Shown: piece by piece, positions 1-9,514 of the stretch
How the letters are laid out: the number at the start of each line of letters is the position of its first letter
Position numbering within the stretch: position 1 is the stretch's first letter
From: Molanna angustata
Lineage: Eukaryota; Arthropoda; Insecta; Trichoptera; Molannidae
Assembly: GCA_963576475.1 (NCBI GenBank)
Contig: OY754986.1
Span: forward strand, 12,592,493 to 12,656,492
Length of the DNA: 64,000 nt
Direction of reading: 5' to 3'
Notes under the pieces: model-generated
The model's database searches: none
Told to the model about the DNA's origin: nothing
Seen by the model: only the letters and a program-made list of their open reading frames with translations
Position numbers and translations under genes: made by a program

Positions 1-403
1 ATTGTATGAAAAGATGTCGTCACTAAATTCAATTTTTATAAAAAATGTTAAAAAACATTACATACAAAATGAATATGTACTTGCTAAACAAGTACATATA
101 TATGTATCTTCCTACTTTCCCTAAAATAAGCATAAATGCTTATGCTATAGGTGAAAGAAAACGTTCAAGGCAGGATTCGAACTGACAACCACTGGATTAC
201 TAGCCCAGCACGCTAACCGCTCTGCCATCGACCCATCTAATAATAATCTATTTATATAACATATATGCTGAGTAACCTCTAAGTTGACTTTTTTACTCCA
301 AAGTTGAAAAAAACACGAAAAATATAGACCTGGCATACAAATCTCGCGTATCATCGCTTGATATGTTAAGAGAATAAATTCCCTTAAACAAATCGACAGT
401 TGT
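1..403 (+). mobile_element. Family H DNA element, truncated copy with nested SINE
   Basis: The first ~55 bases match the interior of the complete family-H copies (for example the stretch near 2740-2800), and bases ~258-403 match their 3' end, including the AAGAGAATAAATTCCCTT hairpin region and the terminal AAATCGACAGTTG. A T1 SINE lies between the two parts, and roughly 500 bp of the normal interior is missing. The copy enters from outside the window, so its 5' end is unseen. It is non-coding. Confidence 0.75.
76..237 (-). mobile_element. SINE family T1 (tRNA-derived)
   Basis: Read on the minus strand, the head (about 237 down to 166) is tRNA-like, with a box A of the form TGGCAGAGCGGT and a box B GTTCGAATCC. 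It is followed by a body shared with the copies at 6018-6185 and 46981-47165 (TTCACCTATAGCATAAGC-type words). A recurrent body after the tRNA head marks a SINE and not a tRNA gene. It interrupts a family-H element. Confidence 0.75.
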
Positions 404-1547
404 TGTTGGAAAATAAAAAAAAATTAAAATATTTATTAATGTGTGTTTTTAGTTTGATACGTACTCTTAAATTGTGTCTCATGTGTTACATGCAACTCGT
501 GAAATAATGAATATACCTTCCAACTTACTTGAATGATAGATATTTATGTAGGTATAATATTATATCATGTCAAAACTCGCACAGAAACATATACCTACGT
601 CCTACACAGGATGTTAAAATATGAACCGTGCCAGATTCAAAATGTCTTATTTCGTGCAAAATCATGCAAAAATATACTTTTATGATACAATCATAAATGT
701 TATGTTTGTCTAACGGCGGCGTAACACAAGAGAAGTACTAATCCTTTCTTTGACATACATACCGCTCGTTCAGAGCCGAGTGCCGTGTTTTTTTTTATTA
801 ATAATTGATTTTATTTTATTTCCTTGTATGGTAAATTTAATTAATCATTTTTTTATTGTTTAATTAAAATAATGTGCATCTATTATTAAAAGTGGAAAAA
901 ATGTTATGCTTTTAGAAAATTGGCTTTTTCAATCTAACTTCATACAAAGATTTCTTAAATTTGTATGTACCTACTAGTGATCATCCAATGGTCAAACAAT
1001 CATACGTAATTCATTAGATTTTTAAGTTTGAAAGTCATTGAGGTTCTTTTTGTCAAAGAGTATACCTCTATATTGCTTATGTATGTATATATGTACATAG
1101 GTACCCTCTTCTATTGGTACCCTATATAATATTAATTAAATTACATTCTTTTACAAATACATCATTAGAGTACGTGTTGTTTGCCTTAAGTACTTACTGT
1201 TTATTAAATATTGTTTCACAGTAGATATTATGTATTTTTACTTAACATGGTTGAACCACTGCGTTTGACATTGGCAATATGAACGTAAAAAATCAATGGT
1301 TTGATGTGAAATATTTTTACCCTCCACTACCCCCGAAGGTGATATAGTGCGGAGTTATGAATTTGAAATTTTTAAGGGTATTCTTTTTATTGCAGATTAT
1401 TAACTAGTATCATGGTGAGATTGTATTCTGAAAGGATTACTTTACAAAAATACAAAATTTAGGTATTCATACTAATAAGAAAATATAAACACTTAAAAAT
1501 ATATACATGCATACATACATACCCATATATACATAGATACATAATAT
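404..1547. other. AT-rich stretch without recognised gene
   Basis: No reading frame of note and no recognisable protein homology. It contains only a stray family-H terminus (478-503) and short ATACATAC-type microsatellite tracts near 1500-1540. Confidence 0.6.
478..503 (-). repeat. Isolated 5' terminus of family H
   Basis: TCTCATGTGTTACATGCAACT is the reverse complement of the outermost ~24 bases found just outside the inverted repeat at the 5' end of complete family-H copies (for example 2450-2473). The adjoining inverted repeat is absent, so this is a relic. Confidence 0.55.
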
Positions 1548-1700
1548 TCCAACTGTCGACACGTTCAAGAGAATTTATTTATCTTAATGAATCGTCAGTA
1601 TTAAGAGAATTTTATGCCAGGTCTATATCTTTCATGTTTTTTTAAACTTTGAAGTCAAAAAACACCAACTTAGAAGCTTAGTGTGTCTGTGTGTGTCCCT
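1548..1700 (-). mobile_element. Family H 3' fragment
   Basis: Starts with TCCAACTGTCGAC, the reverse complement of the family's 3' terminal repeat. It runs through the subterminal region and the TTTTTTGACTTCAAAG-related segment, then diverges near a short GTGTGT run. The rest of the element is missing. Confidence 0.65.
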
Positions 1701-1898
1701 TATATGTATATTTAATGCTTTGTTTGCATACCTATTCATTCAATCGATAAAATAAATAGGTACATTATTATGTTTTTCTTATTGACTGTGATGAATATTT
1801 TTATTTGTATTGTGTATAATTGTAATTGTAAATGGCCTTCGGCAGTATTATTCGTATTAAAATTAAATAGTTGTAACGTGCTCCATAGGAATGGTATT

Positions 1899-2018
1899 TT
1901 CAAAGTTGAAAAAACCATGAAAAATATAGATCTGGCATACATATCTCGCACATCTTCGATTGAAACTTTTATCGGTCTGTTAATAGAAATAAATTCTCTT
2001 GAACAAATCGAAATATGG
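1899..2018 (+). mobile_element. Family H 3' fragment
   Basis: Contains the family's CAAAGTTGAAAAA, TAGATCTGGCATAC and CTCTTGAACAAATCGA words in the order seen near the 3' end of the full copies. Both ends are degraded. Confidence 0.6.
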
Positions 2019-2449
2019 AAAACATTTAATAAAATAATTAATTGTATTTACTTTATGCACAAGGTAAAGTACCTACACTTGCAACGACTCTGAGTACGTT
2101 TGTTTACATCGGCCAAAATTATTGTCTCGAAGAATAATATTATTTTATTCTTTTACACACCGCGGTCAAATATGACATTTGCGCTAGTAATGATAAGAGT
2201 TATTTTTGCATCACGTAAACGTAATATGAGACAATTTGAATCTGAGATGTTGACTTCCTGTGTATACACGCACGTGTTCATAGTATAAAAAATATTTGTA
2301 TTTTAAACCGATATGTAAATTTCATTCTTAAAGAAGTACCTACCTAGAAATTACATTTTGGTAACTACACCTATTTATTATTATGAATTCATTTAACAAT
2401 GAAACAAAATGATTTAAATTATAAATTATTTTTATACCATTTTTATAAA
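2019..2449. other. Unannotated AT-rich stretch
   Basis: Short frames only. I see no repeat shared with the rest of the window and no recognisable protein. Confidence 0.5.
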
Positions 2450-3464
2450 ACTAGTTGCATGTAACACATGACATCCAACTGTCGATAGCGATAGTATGTA
2501 TAGTTGAAGAATATGTACCAAACTATAAACCCATAGATACAAATTATTGAATATTTTCAGATATTTTGTTTTCTATACAACATATGTAGGTATGTATGTC
2601 AAGATAGGATAGTATGGAGGAAGATCCTTTTTCCTACCCAGAATATGCAAATAGCATGATGGTATGTATGTATGTTTGGAGATGACGTATCAAACTATTA
2701 AGTCTTCTTACATATTGTGTATAGGCGACTGCCATACAAAATGTATGAAGCGATGTCGTCACTAAATTCAATTTTTAAAAAAATTGTTAAAAAAAAATTG
2801 AGATCTTCTACTACAATGTTAATATTTTTTATAGAAAATTAAATTATCTAGTTGGGGTGTTTCGGCTTTTTTCGATAATTGTAAAAGTTTTGGAAATATA
2901 GGCAGTTAAACTCATAAATTTATCATAAAAAAAATATTTTTCTTAATAAAAAATGTTTGAGAAACCCTGGAATTTTTTTGAAAAAACCAATTTGAGATTT
3001 TGTATTTGTCTATGTTTGTACAAATTTTCAGCGTTCTAGCGTTTATGGTTTCTGAGATATATGGAAAAATAAAATAAAAATTCAAAAGTTGATAACCCCT
3101 GACTGAAACAAAAATTCAAAATTCCGAGTATAAAAGTTTTGTAGGCCTGTAACTGTTTATATATTCTGAAATTTTAGGCTCTGTAAATTGAGCGGATCAA
3201 AAGTTATAAGGGGGGGACGGACACACACACACACAGACACACAGACACACAGACACACACACGAAATGTTCTACTCCGAATTTTGAGTAAATCCGTGTAT
3301 GGAACATATATGCTGCGAAGCCTCTAAGTTGGTGTTTTTTGACTTCAAAGTTGGAAAAGCCGTGAAAAAAGTAGACCTCTCCATACAATTCTCGCGTATT
3401 CTGGCTTGATACATTGTCGATATGTTAAGAGAACAAAGTTCTCCTGAACAAATCGACAGTTGGA
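2450..3464 (+). mobile_element. Family H, complete copy B
   Basis: About 1,015 bp. It begins ACTAGTTGCATGTAACACATG, and ~24 bases in carries TCCAACTGTCGATAG. It ends ...AAATCGACAGTTGGA, an inverted match to TCCAACTGTCGAT. About 20 bases before the 3' end is the hairpin GAGAACAAAGTTCTC. A C/G-rich GGGGGGACGG followed by (AC)n lies at ~3211-3262. No protein is encoded, so movement would need enzymes from elsewhere. The offset inverted repeats and subterminal hairpin suggest a Helitron-like or Helentron-like element; a classical TIR MITE is the alternative. Confidence 0.8.
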
Positions 3465-3509
3465 TGATGTCATAAAATTCGATCTTTGTATGTTATTTTA
3501 AACCATACT

Positions 3510-4294
3510 ACTAGTTGCATGTAACACATGAGATCCAACTGTCGATAGCGATAGTACCTATGTATAGTTGAAGAATAAGTACCTACCAAACTATAAACCC
3601 AAAAATCAAAATTATTGAATATTTTAAGATATTTTGTTTTCTATACAACACATGTAGGTATTTTTTATTTTATTTTTTATTTATTTTTAATGTATGTATG
3701 TCAATATAGGATAGTGTGGAGGTCAGTCCTTTTCCTACCCGGAATATGAAACCAGCATGATGGTATGTATGTATGTTTGGAGATTTAAGTATCAAACTAT
3801 TAAGTCTTCTTACATATTGTGTATAGGCGACTGCCATACAAATTGTATGAAGCGATGTCGTAAATTTTTATAAAAATTGTTAAAAAAAAATGGAGATGTA
3901 ATACTACAATGCTAATAATTTTTATAGAAAATTAAAATTTCTAGTTGAGGTGTTTCGGCTTTTTGCGATATTTTTAAAAATTATGGAAATATAGGCAGTT
4001 AAACACATAAATTTGTCATAAAAAATATATTAAAAAAGAAACTCTGTAATTTTTTTGAATAATTAAATTTGAGATTTTGTATTTGTCTATATTCATACCA
4101 ATTTTCAGCGTTCTAGCTTTTATGCTTTCTGAGATATATGGAAAAATAAAGTGAAAATTCAAAAGTTGATAACTCCTGACTGAAACAAAAATTCAAAATT
4201 CTGAGTATAACAGTTTTGTAGGCCTATTACTGTTTATATACTCTGAAATTTTCGGCTCTGTGAATTGAGCAGATCAAAAGTTAATACGGGGGAC

Positions 4295-4328
<34 letters not shown>

Positions 4329-4531
4329 TCACGAAATGTTCTACTCCGAATTCTGAGTAAATCCGTCTATGGAACATATATGCTGCGAAGCCTCTATGTT
4401 GGTGTTTTTTGACTTCAAAGTTGGAAACACCGTGAAAAATATAGACCCTGCATACAATCTCGCGTATCTTGAATTTAAACTGCCTCTTCCTTCAAGAGAA
4501 TTTCATTCCCTTAAATGAATCGACAGCTGGA
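3510..4531 (+). mobile_element. Family H, complete copy C
   Basis: A second head-to-tail copy, separated from copy B by only 45 bases. Same ends (ACTAGTTGCATG... to ...CGACAGCTGGA), same (AC)n tract near 4298-4325 and same order of internal words. It has several small deletions relative to copy B, so it is an older or independently inserted member. Confidence 0.8.
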
Positions 4532-4584
4532 TAAGTCATTTACTGTCGTTCCAATGCAATTTCTATGAGTAATATTTCAACATA

Positions 4585-4775
4585 TTGAAAAAAATGCAAG
4601 ACCGCAAGAGTCTTGCATTTAAGTCTTGCAAGACTCTTGGTCTTGCAAGCATGGTCTTGTTCTTGGTCTTGGTCTTGCGTACCTGGTCTTGGTCTTGTTC
4701 TTGCAGTGAAGTATGTGGTCTTGGTCTTGGTCTTGCAAAAAATGCAAGACCAAGACTGCAAGACTTGCAAGACTT
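4585..4775. repeat. TCTTG/CAAGA palindromic simple repeat
   Basis: A block made almost entirely of GTCTTG and CAAGAC words. CAAGAC-rich segments at each edge (4594-4612 and 4743-4775) face a GTCTTGGTCTTG-rich centre, so the strand can fold back on itself. The same core (TGCAAGACCAAGACT) forms the tandem array at 19515-19768. Confidence 0.8.
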
Positions 4776-4798
4776 TTGCTCATCACTAATGGTAACTC

Positions 4799-4875
4799 TA
4801 TGACATCGACAAATTTTGTCTGGCGTCTGATGTCCTCATTTATAATTCTGTTTCTTTGACTTACGCATATTATAA
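4799..4875 (-). pseudogene. RTE-type LINE fragment
   Basis: On the minus strand it encodes a short peptide containing NEDIRRQTKFVDVI, matching the same region of the longer RTE-type fragment at 5440-6017 (RNEEIRRQTKVVDVMD). It is a small isolated relic of the retrotransposon C-terminal domain. Confidence 0.6.
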
Positions 4876-5439
4876 TAACATTATTCTGATTACTGAAAAT
4901 AAATAAATTGAAAATTCGCAAATTTGCAAATATAAATATACTATGTTATTATCATTGAAGACACGAAAAGCAACAAAAAAACGATAAGAAATATCGGCAA
5001 AAAATCTCATTAAATCAAAAAAAAAACAATGGTATATATTAAACAAATTACATAAAATTAAAACGCCATGTTTTTATATTCGGAATGAGGAAGTGTTCAC
5101 CGCGTATGAACAACACAATATTTTATTCGGAAAGATAATTCAACACAGATAACTAAAAAATGGTATAACCAAACTCAGTTTTATTTAGAAAAGACGCAAT
5201 GACTTGTGAATGTATTGCACTTGCAATTTGTATTCACTCTGCAGAAGGTGAAGCTCATTTGCAAGTATGTACATCAGATTCAAATGCCTACTATAATCTT
5301 TATATTGTCCAAATAACTCGTCAGACGAAATGCACCTAGGTTACAATTCAACCAATCAACCGGCGAATACCGCATCATTACATATTATTTATTTATTTGT
5401 ATCTACAGCCAAAAGCCTTTTTTTTAAATGAATATGTCC
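4876..5439. other. Unannotated AT-rich stretch
   Basis: No coding potential or shared repeat recognised. Confidence 0.5.
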
Positions 5440-6017
5440 TTGTTCTTCTTCTTTCTTAGCCATCTCTCCACTGCTGGATGTAGGCCTCTTCTAATAGCTT
5501 CCACTCGTCTTTTTTCTGGGCTTTTCGAACCCATCCGCTTCCAGCGACAGGGACAATATCATCGGCCCACCTTTTCTGGGGCCGGCCTATTCCCCTTTTC
5601 ATATCCCATGATCTCCAATTTAGAATTCTGGGTGCCCATCTGTCCGTACCCTGTCTGGCAACATGACCTGCCCATTGCCATTTAAGTTTTGCAACTCGAT
5701 CCATGACATCAACAACTTTTGTCTGGCGTCTGATTTCTTCATTTCTAATTTTGTCTCTTAGACTTACGCCTATCATTTGCCTTTCCATGGATCTCTGAGT
5801 GCATTTTAGCTTATGTATGGTCCTCGCAGTTAGCGTGATAGTTTCCAGACCATACGTAAGCACAGGCAGGATACATGTTTCAAAAACTTTTCTTTTCAGA
5901 CATGTGGGAATATCTCTGTTTTGTAGGACATGTTTAAGTTTTCCAAAGGCTGCCCAACCTAGTCCGATCCTTCTGGGTATTTCTGCTGTCTGGTTATCCT
6001 TTCCTAATTTTATCTTG
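5440..6017 (-). pseudogene. RTE-type LINE, 5'-truncated C-terminal fragment
   Basis: An open frame of about 190 codons on the minus strand encodes the region downstream of the reverse-transcriptase palm of RTE-type LINEs. Visible landmarks in order are LGWAAFGKLKHVLQNRDIP, VLTYGLETITLT, KLKWQWAGHVARQ, the GRPQKRWADDIVPVAG motif and the terminal W-x-x-LEEAYIQQWRDG. The YADD catalytic motif lies upstream and is missing, so the copy is dead. The 3' end runs into an (AAGAAG)-type microsatellite tail, typical of RTE elements. A T1 SINE abuts its upstream end at 6018. Confidence 0.85.
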
Positions 6018-6185
6018 TTAAACAAGTCCTTGTTAAACAAGTACATATACATCTTCCTACGTTCCCTAAAATAAGAAAATAAATGCTTGTGCTATAGGTG
6101 AACGAAATCGGTCGAGGCAGGATTCGAACTCGCGATCACTGGATTACTAGCCCATCGCGCTAACCGCTCTGCCATCGACCCATTA
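6018..6185 (-). mobile_element. SINE family T1
   Basis: The tRNA-like head occupies 6112-6183 on the minus strand, with box A TGGCAGAGCGGT and box B GCGAGTTCGAATCC. The shared T1 body continues to ~6018 and ends in a TTGTTTAACAAG-type palindromic tail. It is the most complete T1 copy in the window. Confidence 0.8.
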
Positions 6186-6256
6186 TATATAAAATATAAG
6201 TAGTTACACATTATTACAAAAAAAAAAATAAAAAAAAAATAATAATTATATATTTA
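6186..6256. repeat. A-rich low-complexity tract
   Basis: Runs of A broken by single T residues follow the SINE head; no gene. Confidence 0.6.
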
Positions 6257-6418
6257 GACCTAAACTACGATGGTTGGACGGCGTTGTCGCGGACTGTTGG
6301 GCTATGGGGCAACATAAATGGAAGGTGGCAGCCAGCGATAGAGCAGTATGGAGAAGTTTCTTGTAGGCAGCTAGGACTCATCAAGGGTTGTAACGCTGAG
6401 GATGATGATGATGATGTA
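6257..6418 (+). pseudogene. RTE-type LINE terminal fragment
   Basis: A short frame on the plus strand encodes RPKLRWLDGVVADCWAMGQ followed by a DRAVW motif. This is the conserved RPxxRW...W...A.DR..W tail that closes many RTE-type polyproteins. The frame ends at a premature TAG and is followed by a (GAT)n tail at 6401-6416. Only the last ~120 coding bases of the element survive. Confidence 0.7.
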
Positions 6419-6619
6419 CCTATATTAAATCCAGAAATTAGACTTGACAACAAAAAGCCGATAAAAAAGAAAAGAGAAAAACATCGGAAATATATAAGTA
6501 ATATATAAATTTATTAAAAACGAAACGTTATGTATGCATGACGGCGATATCGGTAGTGGGATGTAGGGCTCTAAGCAACGCGCTCTTGTACTGATACAGA
6601 CCAGAGTTAAACATGTCCA

Positions 6620-6880
6620 CTAATGTGCATACCTATTATTACCTAGTCTATACAGTCTAGGTATAAAGGAATTTATGTGTTCATTTGTTATATTTGTTAT
6701 GGAGTAGATCGTATTGGCGCATGAGACAATATCAACTCTCCTGTCGGATAGTGACAAAAGATCCGTAAAAATTAATACCTTTGTATAATTAATATTTTCA
6801 ATTGGAATATAAAGACGGTAGTTAATGCAGCGTAGAAATTTATTTTGGATACGTTCAAGTGAGTTGATATGGACACGTTC
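6620..6880 (-). pseudogene. CR1/Jockey-type LINE C-terminal fragment
   Basis: The minus strand is open for roughly 87 codons. It carries LERIQNKFLRCINYRL and then LLSLSDRRVDIV, words typical of the domain after the palm in CR1/Jockey-type reverse transcriptases. The frame stops at 6620-6622. No catalytic motif is present, so this is a truncated dead copy. Confidence 0.65.
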
Positions 6881-7274
6881 ATGTGAGTTTATATTATATA
6901 AAGACTAGTGCAAATTAACCAAATCAAATCCGAAATAAGTAAAGCAAAGACGAAGTGTACATACATAGTGTACTGTAGATAGGGTCAAAAAACTTACCAC
7001 AGTCAAAAGTAACTTTTTACGGACGAGTTCCGACGTAGGTAATCACACATATGGGCCCCGACTTGTATTAACACGTATTGTGGCAAAGTACATAATGATT
7101 GAATCGCAAATAAGGAATTCGGAATGAATAACAACAAGTCGAACGCCTTGGTGCATACGAAATAGTGTATATTTTAAATACAAAAGACACAGCATTATTT
7201 CGGTTTTGAACCCCACGGAAAATTGGACAGTTTTTAATGAAAATTAAAAAAATAAAACGTTATTTACCCAAAAA
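6881..7274. other. Unannotated stretch
   Basis: Moderately AT-rich, with no recognised gene or shared repeat. Confidence 0.5.
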
Positions 7275-7490
7275 GTAATGCTACCCACAGTGATCAGTTG
7301 TTATCATAACTCGTCGCCGCGCGTTGTACGTCTCACTTACGCTACGTCCTACGTAGGCGATTCAAAGCGTACGCGATTGCAAAGCGATGCGGCGCGGATA
7401 CAAGCGAATTCAATGCGATGCGGTGCGACGCGGCGGCTCTGTCCTACGTGTGCGCGAATCGTTCCCTCTGCCGCCAGCTACTGTCATGGA
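7275..7490 (+). repeat. CpG-rich family G, left half
   Basis: Contains TCCTACGTAGGCGATTCAAA followed by a CpG-dense block built of GCGATGCGG-like words. It matches the left half of the complete copy at 41225-41597. The right half is missing. Its base composition contrasts sharply with the AT-rich surroundings. Confidence 0.65.
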
Positions 7491-7737
7491 TGTACGTATA
7501 TAAAATACTCAAGAAGTATGTACAGCAGAGAAGTGAAACTAATATTGTGTACTTAGAGAGGCATATTTATTTATTTATTTATTTATTTTATTTTACAAAG
7601 GACAGCACACAGTACATGCATACAATTATTAAAATTAAATAAATAAAAATACAGAAATAACATGTACCTCTTACGTACTATACCTAATATCAAAATAATA
7701 CATCAAAAAAGTGTGAATTAGTGGGGTGCGCGTATGA

Positions 7738-7840
7738 GAGAAGAGTAATACATGTGTGTGTGAAAGAGATATCTAGAAAGAGTGTGAGTGTGTGGGTGCG
7801 TATGTGTGTGTGAGAGAGAGGGTGTGCATGTGTGTGTAGA
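7738..7840. repeat. GT/GA-rich microsatellite
   Basis: Interrupted (GTGT)n, GAGAGA and GTGTGTG runs inside the 3' UTR of the LINE fragment. Confidence 0.7.
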
Positions 7841-8159
7841 CGAACATATATTGACAGATTCATGAGTTGAGAAAAATAAGAAAATATATTGCTGAGGGTG
7901 GTTGGGAAAAATAAAATTAATCTGTAAATAATTGTTATAATGTCACGACGTTAGATATAAGTTTATTTTTGAAGGTTATATGTGAATCAAAAAATATGTC
8001 TAAGTCGGCATGCTTTTCATAAGAGTTAAATAAGTTTATCATTCTGTTAATCGGAGCGTTTTTGGAAGCATTTGTTTTACAAATATTGGAGAAGAAAAGT
8101 GACGTATGTCTTGTCCGGCGAGTAGAAGTATTAAATTTGATATTGGTAAGAATTTCATG

Positions 8160-8164
8160 GCATT
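8160..8164. repeat. Target-site duplication GCATT (low-coordinate side)
   Basis: GCATT directly abuts the LTR at 8165 and recurs at 16696-16700 directly after the other LTR. A perfect 5-bp duplication is usual for Ty3/Gypsy integration. Confidence 0.85.
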
Positions 8165-8717
8165 TTACCTGTTTTAGGTGTACTCTCGTCACCTGTTTGG
8201 CTTTGGGCCCTCGGGATACCAAGTTACCTGATCTTGGTTACCGAGGACTGGGTTATGCTGCCGATCAAGTTAGATAACCTGTCGGTGGTCACCCAGGATA
8301 GGCTATGCCGGTCTATATAGGCTTTAGGTATTTCAACCTGTTTGCCTATCCCCAAGCGAAGGTATTGTAATGACTGTGTAGGTACTTACCTAACACAGCA
8401 CTACGTACATATAGATATTTAATATTACAGTAAAACACAGGTAATTAGATGGCAGAAATCAAAAGATAATTGGTGCAATTACTTACATGAATTTATTTGG
8501 ATAAGCGACTCTAATACATTGAAAATGGTTGACTTAATAAATAATTATATTTTAAATTAGAATAATATACGATGATTACGCGGATTGAAAACTATGGGGT
8601 CGCAAGGACAGCGCGACCGCGACAACTGGAACAGGGTAGATCGAATGAACGCTCCCGGTCTGAGGCGTCTTTATATAGGGCTGAATCGTCCGGATTCAGA
8701 CACTAGCGCGCGCCATA
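8165..8717 (-). repeat. 3' LTR
   Basis: 553 bp, near-identical to 16143-16695. On the coding strand it starts TATGGCGCGCGC and ends CAGGTAA, so it lacks the usual TG...CA termini if the 5-bp duplication is taken at face value. A TATATAAA-type box (8670-8678, minus strand) marks U3, and an AATAAA signal (8492-8497, minus strand) could serve transcript ends. Confidence 0.9.
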
Positions 8718-8730
8718 TCACCCCCTTTCC
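8718..8730 (-). other. Polypurine tract
   Basis: On the minus strand GGAAAGGGGGTGA lies directly upstream of the 3' LTR. This is the expected place and composition for the plus-strand primer of reverse transcription. Confidence 0.85.
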
Positions 8731-9039
8731 AGTCGATTCGACGATATCCTTGCTTCCCCTATAGTCCTTACAGCATTCTGTAACAATGGAAAAAAATTTT
8801 AAAACATTTGTTGATTCGACATGAGGAAAAATTAAGTTTTTTTTTTTTTTATTTTGGCATGAGATAAAAAATATTTCTTTGGTTGGTTTAAATACAAATG
8901 TTTCTTTGTTATGTTGACATAATAATGGAAAAAAATATAGCATACTTTCATGCTGTATGAGTTTTCCAATACAATTTTAATTCTTTATAATTACATTCCT
9001 TGGTATCAAAAAATAAATAAATTAACTAGTTATTACTTC

Positions 9040-9350
9040 TGAGTTGGTTTTCATATAGGTACATAAAATTTAAATTAATAACTCTTTACTTCTGAGTTTT
9101 TAAGTACTTAGTTTTACATATTACATTATACACAATATTTTAAATAATTACTCATTACTTATGAGTTTGTAAGTACTTAGTTTTACATATTACATTATAC
9201 ACATAATTTTAAATAATTACTCATTACTTATGAGTTTGTAAGTACTTAGTTTTACATATTACATTATACACAAAATTTTAAATAATTACTCATTACTTAT
9301 GAGCTTGTAAGTGATTTTTTTTACATATTAAATTATACACAATATTTTAA
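9040..9350. repeat. 69-bp tandem repeat in the LTR element 3' region
   Basis: About four copies of a 69-bp AT-rich unit. The word TAAGTACTTAG begins at 9101, 9170 and 9239, and a degraded form at 9308. It lies between the pol stop and the polypurine tract, in the 3' untranslated part of the retrotransposon. Confidence 0.85.
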
Positions 9351-9514
9351 TTAATTATATTATTTTATTCAATGCACTTTACTGTGAGGTGCTACAAATT
9401 GAATAAAACAGTTATATTATATTATAACGAATGCACTTTGTGTTACATATTTTACATAAATTATACATATTTTCATAGATATATGAAAAGAAAAAAAAAT
9501 ATAAGTTACTTAAC

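Larger units (their letters stand above)
7563..8164 (-). pseudogene. CR1/Jockey-type LINE 3' end, interrupted by the LTR element
   Basis: Reading from 8164 down, the minus strand encodes the C-terminal domain of a CR1/Jockey-type LINE (landmarks CHEILTNIKF, RRTRHTSLFF, PINRMINLFNSYEK) and stops near 7953. Its 3' UTR follows, with purine/pyrimidine-biased repeats, and an (AAATA)n tail at 7563-7595. The upstream part resumes in the same frame at 16701 on the far side of the 8.5-kb LTR retrotransposon. The fragment lacks the catalytic palm and was already 5'-truncated before it was split. Confidence 0.8.

Noticed and set aside
3197..3388. Recurring small ORFs starting MYGEVYFFHGF (also 27369 and 35576)
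   Set aside because: Present only because family-H copies are similar; they run antisense through the (AC)n tract and have no independent coding support.
7278..7642. Small ORFs rich in Arg/Cys
   Set aside because: They arise from the CpG-rich family G repeat and run into the LINE tail; similar frames occur wherever the family does.
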